The position numbers and the translations under genes were made by a program. DNA of 53,619 bases from a bacterium BMS3Bbin03 (GTDB taxonomy: Bacteria > Zhuqueibacterota > JdFR-76 > BMS3Abin05): contig BDTM01000105.1 of NCBI GenBank assembly GCA_002898015.1, positions 1-53,619 on the forward strand, written 5' to 3'. Each line of letters begins with the position of its first letter. The first letter of the stretch is position 1. The notes below the pieces were generated by a model. It did no database searches and was not told the DNA's origin. It saw only the letters and a program-made list of their open reading frames with translations. Positions 52,923 to 53,619 of this stretch are shown here, one piece after another.

Positions 52923-53619
52923 GACTTGCCCCGAGCTTCAGCTCGGGGATAGAGAAAGTTAAAAAATCAGGGCTTCAGCCCAATGAAATGAGGGATAAAA
53001 AGTGATATTCTTGGTCTAAAGCGTAATTCGGTCACTTCGACAGGCTCAATGACCGAGGATTAAAAAATGCCTTTCTTGGGCTAAAGCCCGGGGATTAGTG
53101 GGGTAAATTTCGGGAACCCCGATTTAAAAATCGGGGCAAGTCAAAAAAGAACGGGCAATTTCTGAAAAATAAGAAATTCAATTTTGGGGATGCTGATTTT
53201 TGCGGTTTTATTTTAGAAGAAAGAAATTATTATTGACTTGCCCCGAGCTTCAGCTCGTGGACGGGGAAGGTCAAAAACATCCGGGCTTCAGCCCGGTGAA
53301 AAGAGGGAATAAAAAGTGATATTCTTGGGCTAAAGCGTAATTCGGTCACTTCGGCAGGCTCAGTGACCGAGGATTAAAAATGCTTTTCTTGGGCTAAAGC
53401 CCGGGAATTATTGGGGAAAATTTCGGGAACCCCGATTTAAAAATCGGGGCAATTCAAAAAAGAACGGGCAATTTCTGAAAAATAAGAAATTTAATTTTGG
53501 GGATGCTGATTCTTGCAGTTTTATTTTAGAAGAAAGAAATTATTATTGACTTGCCCCGAGCTTCAGCTCGTGGACGGGGAAGGTCAAAAACATCCGGGCT
53601 TCAGCCCGGTGAAAAGAGG
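52923..53619. repeat. Tandem repeat of about 312 bp, two full copies and the start of a third
   Basis: The phrase GACTTGCCCCGAGCTTCAGC starts at 52923, 53235 and 53548, giving periods of 312 and 313 bases. Copy 3 is cut by the window end. Each unit carries a series of hairpins: CCCCGAGCTTCAGCTCGGGG (a G becomes T in copies 2 and 3), GGGCTTCAGCCC, CGGTCAC...GTGACCG, GGGCTAAAGCCC and CCCCGATTTAAAAATCGGGG. No open frame is shared by the copies. The units are nearly identical, so the amplification is recent. No function can be read from the sequence. Confidence 0.92.

Noticed and set aside
52865..53619. CRISPR array
   Set aside because: The repeat unit is about 312 bp and internally palindromic, with no short direct repeats separated by unique spacers and no cas genes.

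Overview
The window reads as chromosomal DNA of a diderm (Gram-negative type) bacterium, probably of the Calditrichota / candidate division KSB1 / Fibrobacterota-Chlorobi-Bacteroidota neighbourhood. The grounds are the C-terminal NYPNPFNP-type sorting domains (type IX secretion style) on two huge secreted proteins, a TonB-dependent receptor, lipoproteins with DNRLRE and TPR domains, and hairpin-rich intergenic repeats. This placement is inference from domain style, not from a marker tree. Nearly everything is on the + strand.

Layout. 1-78: 3' end of tmRNA. 133-14538: two giant secreted multidomain proteins (an M6-like metalloprotease and a 3147-residue subtilase). 14849-21460: a regulatory locus, with a Ser/Thr kinase-ATPase-TPR-GAF-AAA+-Fis regulator, a promoter region with three TGCAC...GTGCA sites and a sigma-54-type promoter, a 60-residue secreted peptide made of three 12-residue repeats, a terminator, and two small thioredoxin-fold-like proteins. 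21598-24394: Spy-like chaperone, ECF sigma factor, zinc-type anti-sigma factor and RseB-like sensor. 24630-32722: polysaccharide deacetylase, PLP decarboxylase, TonB receptor, nicotinamidase, UVR-motif protein and tandem Usp protein. 32894-37701: DNA ligase LigA, an OLD-like AAA/TOPRIM ATPase and a coiled-coil partner. 37928-40979: hutU and hutI. 40994-44868: envelope lipoproteins and an outer-membrane barrel. 44868-47361: rpiB, glyA, nrdR. 47562-52483: a multi-GAF sensor that ends after its HisKA domain, followed by a receiver-histidine kinase. 52484-53619: non-coding, structured and tandemly repeated DNA.

The part most likely to be an undescribed system is 14685-21460. The regulator's Fis-type helix carries R-N-T-L-x-R-K-L-K as in NtrC. 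Sites of the NtrC type (TGCAC-N7/8-GTGCA) lie upstream of the regulator itself and, three times about 68 bp apart, upstream of a -24/-12 promoter (TGGTAC-N5-TTGCA). That promoter drives a signal peptide followed exactly at its predicted cleavage site by three SGPVDIPVGG repeats. The third repeat differs from the others only at synonymous positions, so the peptide sequence appears to be under selection. The arrangement suggests a kinase-linked, sigma-54-dependent secreted-peptide circuit. The peptide's function is unknown.

Other functional groupings: an envelope-stress module (Spy, ECF sigma, anti-sigma, RseB-like), a partial histidine-degradation pair, one-carbon and pentose metabolism (glyA, rpiB) next to the ribonucleotide reductase repressor nrdR, and a two-gene signalling cassette in which the ATP-binding domain is found only in the second protein.
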